Shown here in pieces: positions 6,546 to 6,561 of a DNA stretch of 6,561 bases. Below the pieces are notes generated by a model that had not been told where the DNA came from, made no database searches, and saw nothing but the letters and a program-made list of their open reading frames with translations. The stretch is from Brevundimonas sp. (lineage in GTDB: Bacteria; Pseudomonadota; Alphaproteobacteria; Caulobacterales; Caulobacteraceae). The stretch covers positions 1 to 6,561 of the forward strand of contig JADCBH010000041.1 in NCBI GenBank assembly GCA_020253595.1, in the 5' to 3' direction. Every line of letters starts with the position of its first letter. The stretch's first letter is position 1. The position numbers and the translations under genes are program-made.

Positions 6546-6561
6546 AAGGAGCCGAGATGGC
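6546..6561 (+). CDS. Start of a further gene, cut by the window edge
   Basis: AAGGAG at 6546-6551 lies 5 bases before an ATG at 6557, 23 bases after the SGNH stop. Only the start codon and two more bases are present, so the product cannot be identified. In GTA-like clusters a portal or another head gene would be expected here; that is inference from gene order only. Confidence 0.45.

Overview
The DNA is GC-rich (about 70% by eye) with strong G/C preference at third codon positions. A YcgN-family gene, a soluble PAS hybrid histidine kinase and a gene-transfer-agent (GTA) or prophage-like packaging module together suggest an alphaproteobacterium, most likely Caulobacterales (Brevundimonas or Caulobacter type). 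This placement is inferred from gene content and codon use, not from a marker gene.

Layout. Bases 1-54 hold two tandem GC-rich hairpins resembling an intergenic palindromic repeat; the second supplies the ribosome binding site of a YcgN/UPF0260 cysteine-cluster gene (59-523). A large cytoplasmic hybrid histidine kinase follows (571-2969; GAF, PAS, PAS, HisKA, HATPase, REC). Its receiver domain is broken by a frame change at a run of seven G at 2701-2707, so the first reading frame ends before the phosphoacceptor aspartate. A terminator-like nested hairpin (3001-3051) separates these housekeeping/regulatory genes from the phage-like module.

The module runs from about 3098 to the right edge, all on the plus strand except one inserted gene. 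It holds a small protein in the position of a terminase small subunit, a complete terminase large subunit (3387-4712), a 90-residue protein resembling the GTA head-spike base, and an SGNH/GDSL hydrolase-fold protein resembling the GTA head-spike fibre, with the start of one more gene at 6557. The first two proteins would select and pump DNA into a capsid; the last two would decorate the head and bind or trim surface polysaccharide of the recipient cell.

The most unusual region is 4711-5168. A 32-bp inverted repeat, each arm built from four GGGAGTA-type heptamers, brackets a single minus-strand gene for an S23-like four-helix-bundle protein. The block is poorer in GC than its surroundings, lies antisense between two module genes, and begins exactly at the terminase stop codon. 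It looks like a compact mobile cassette with no transposase of its own.
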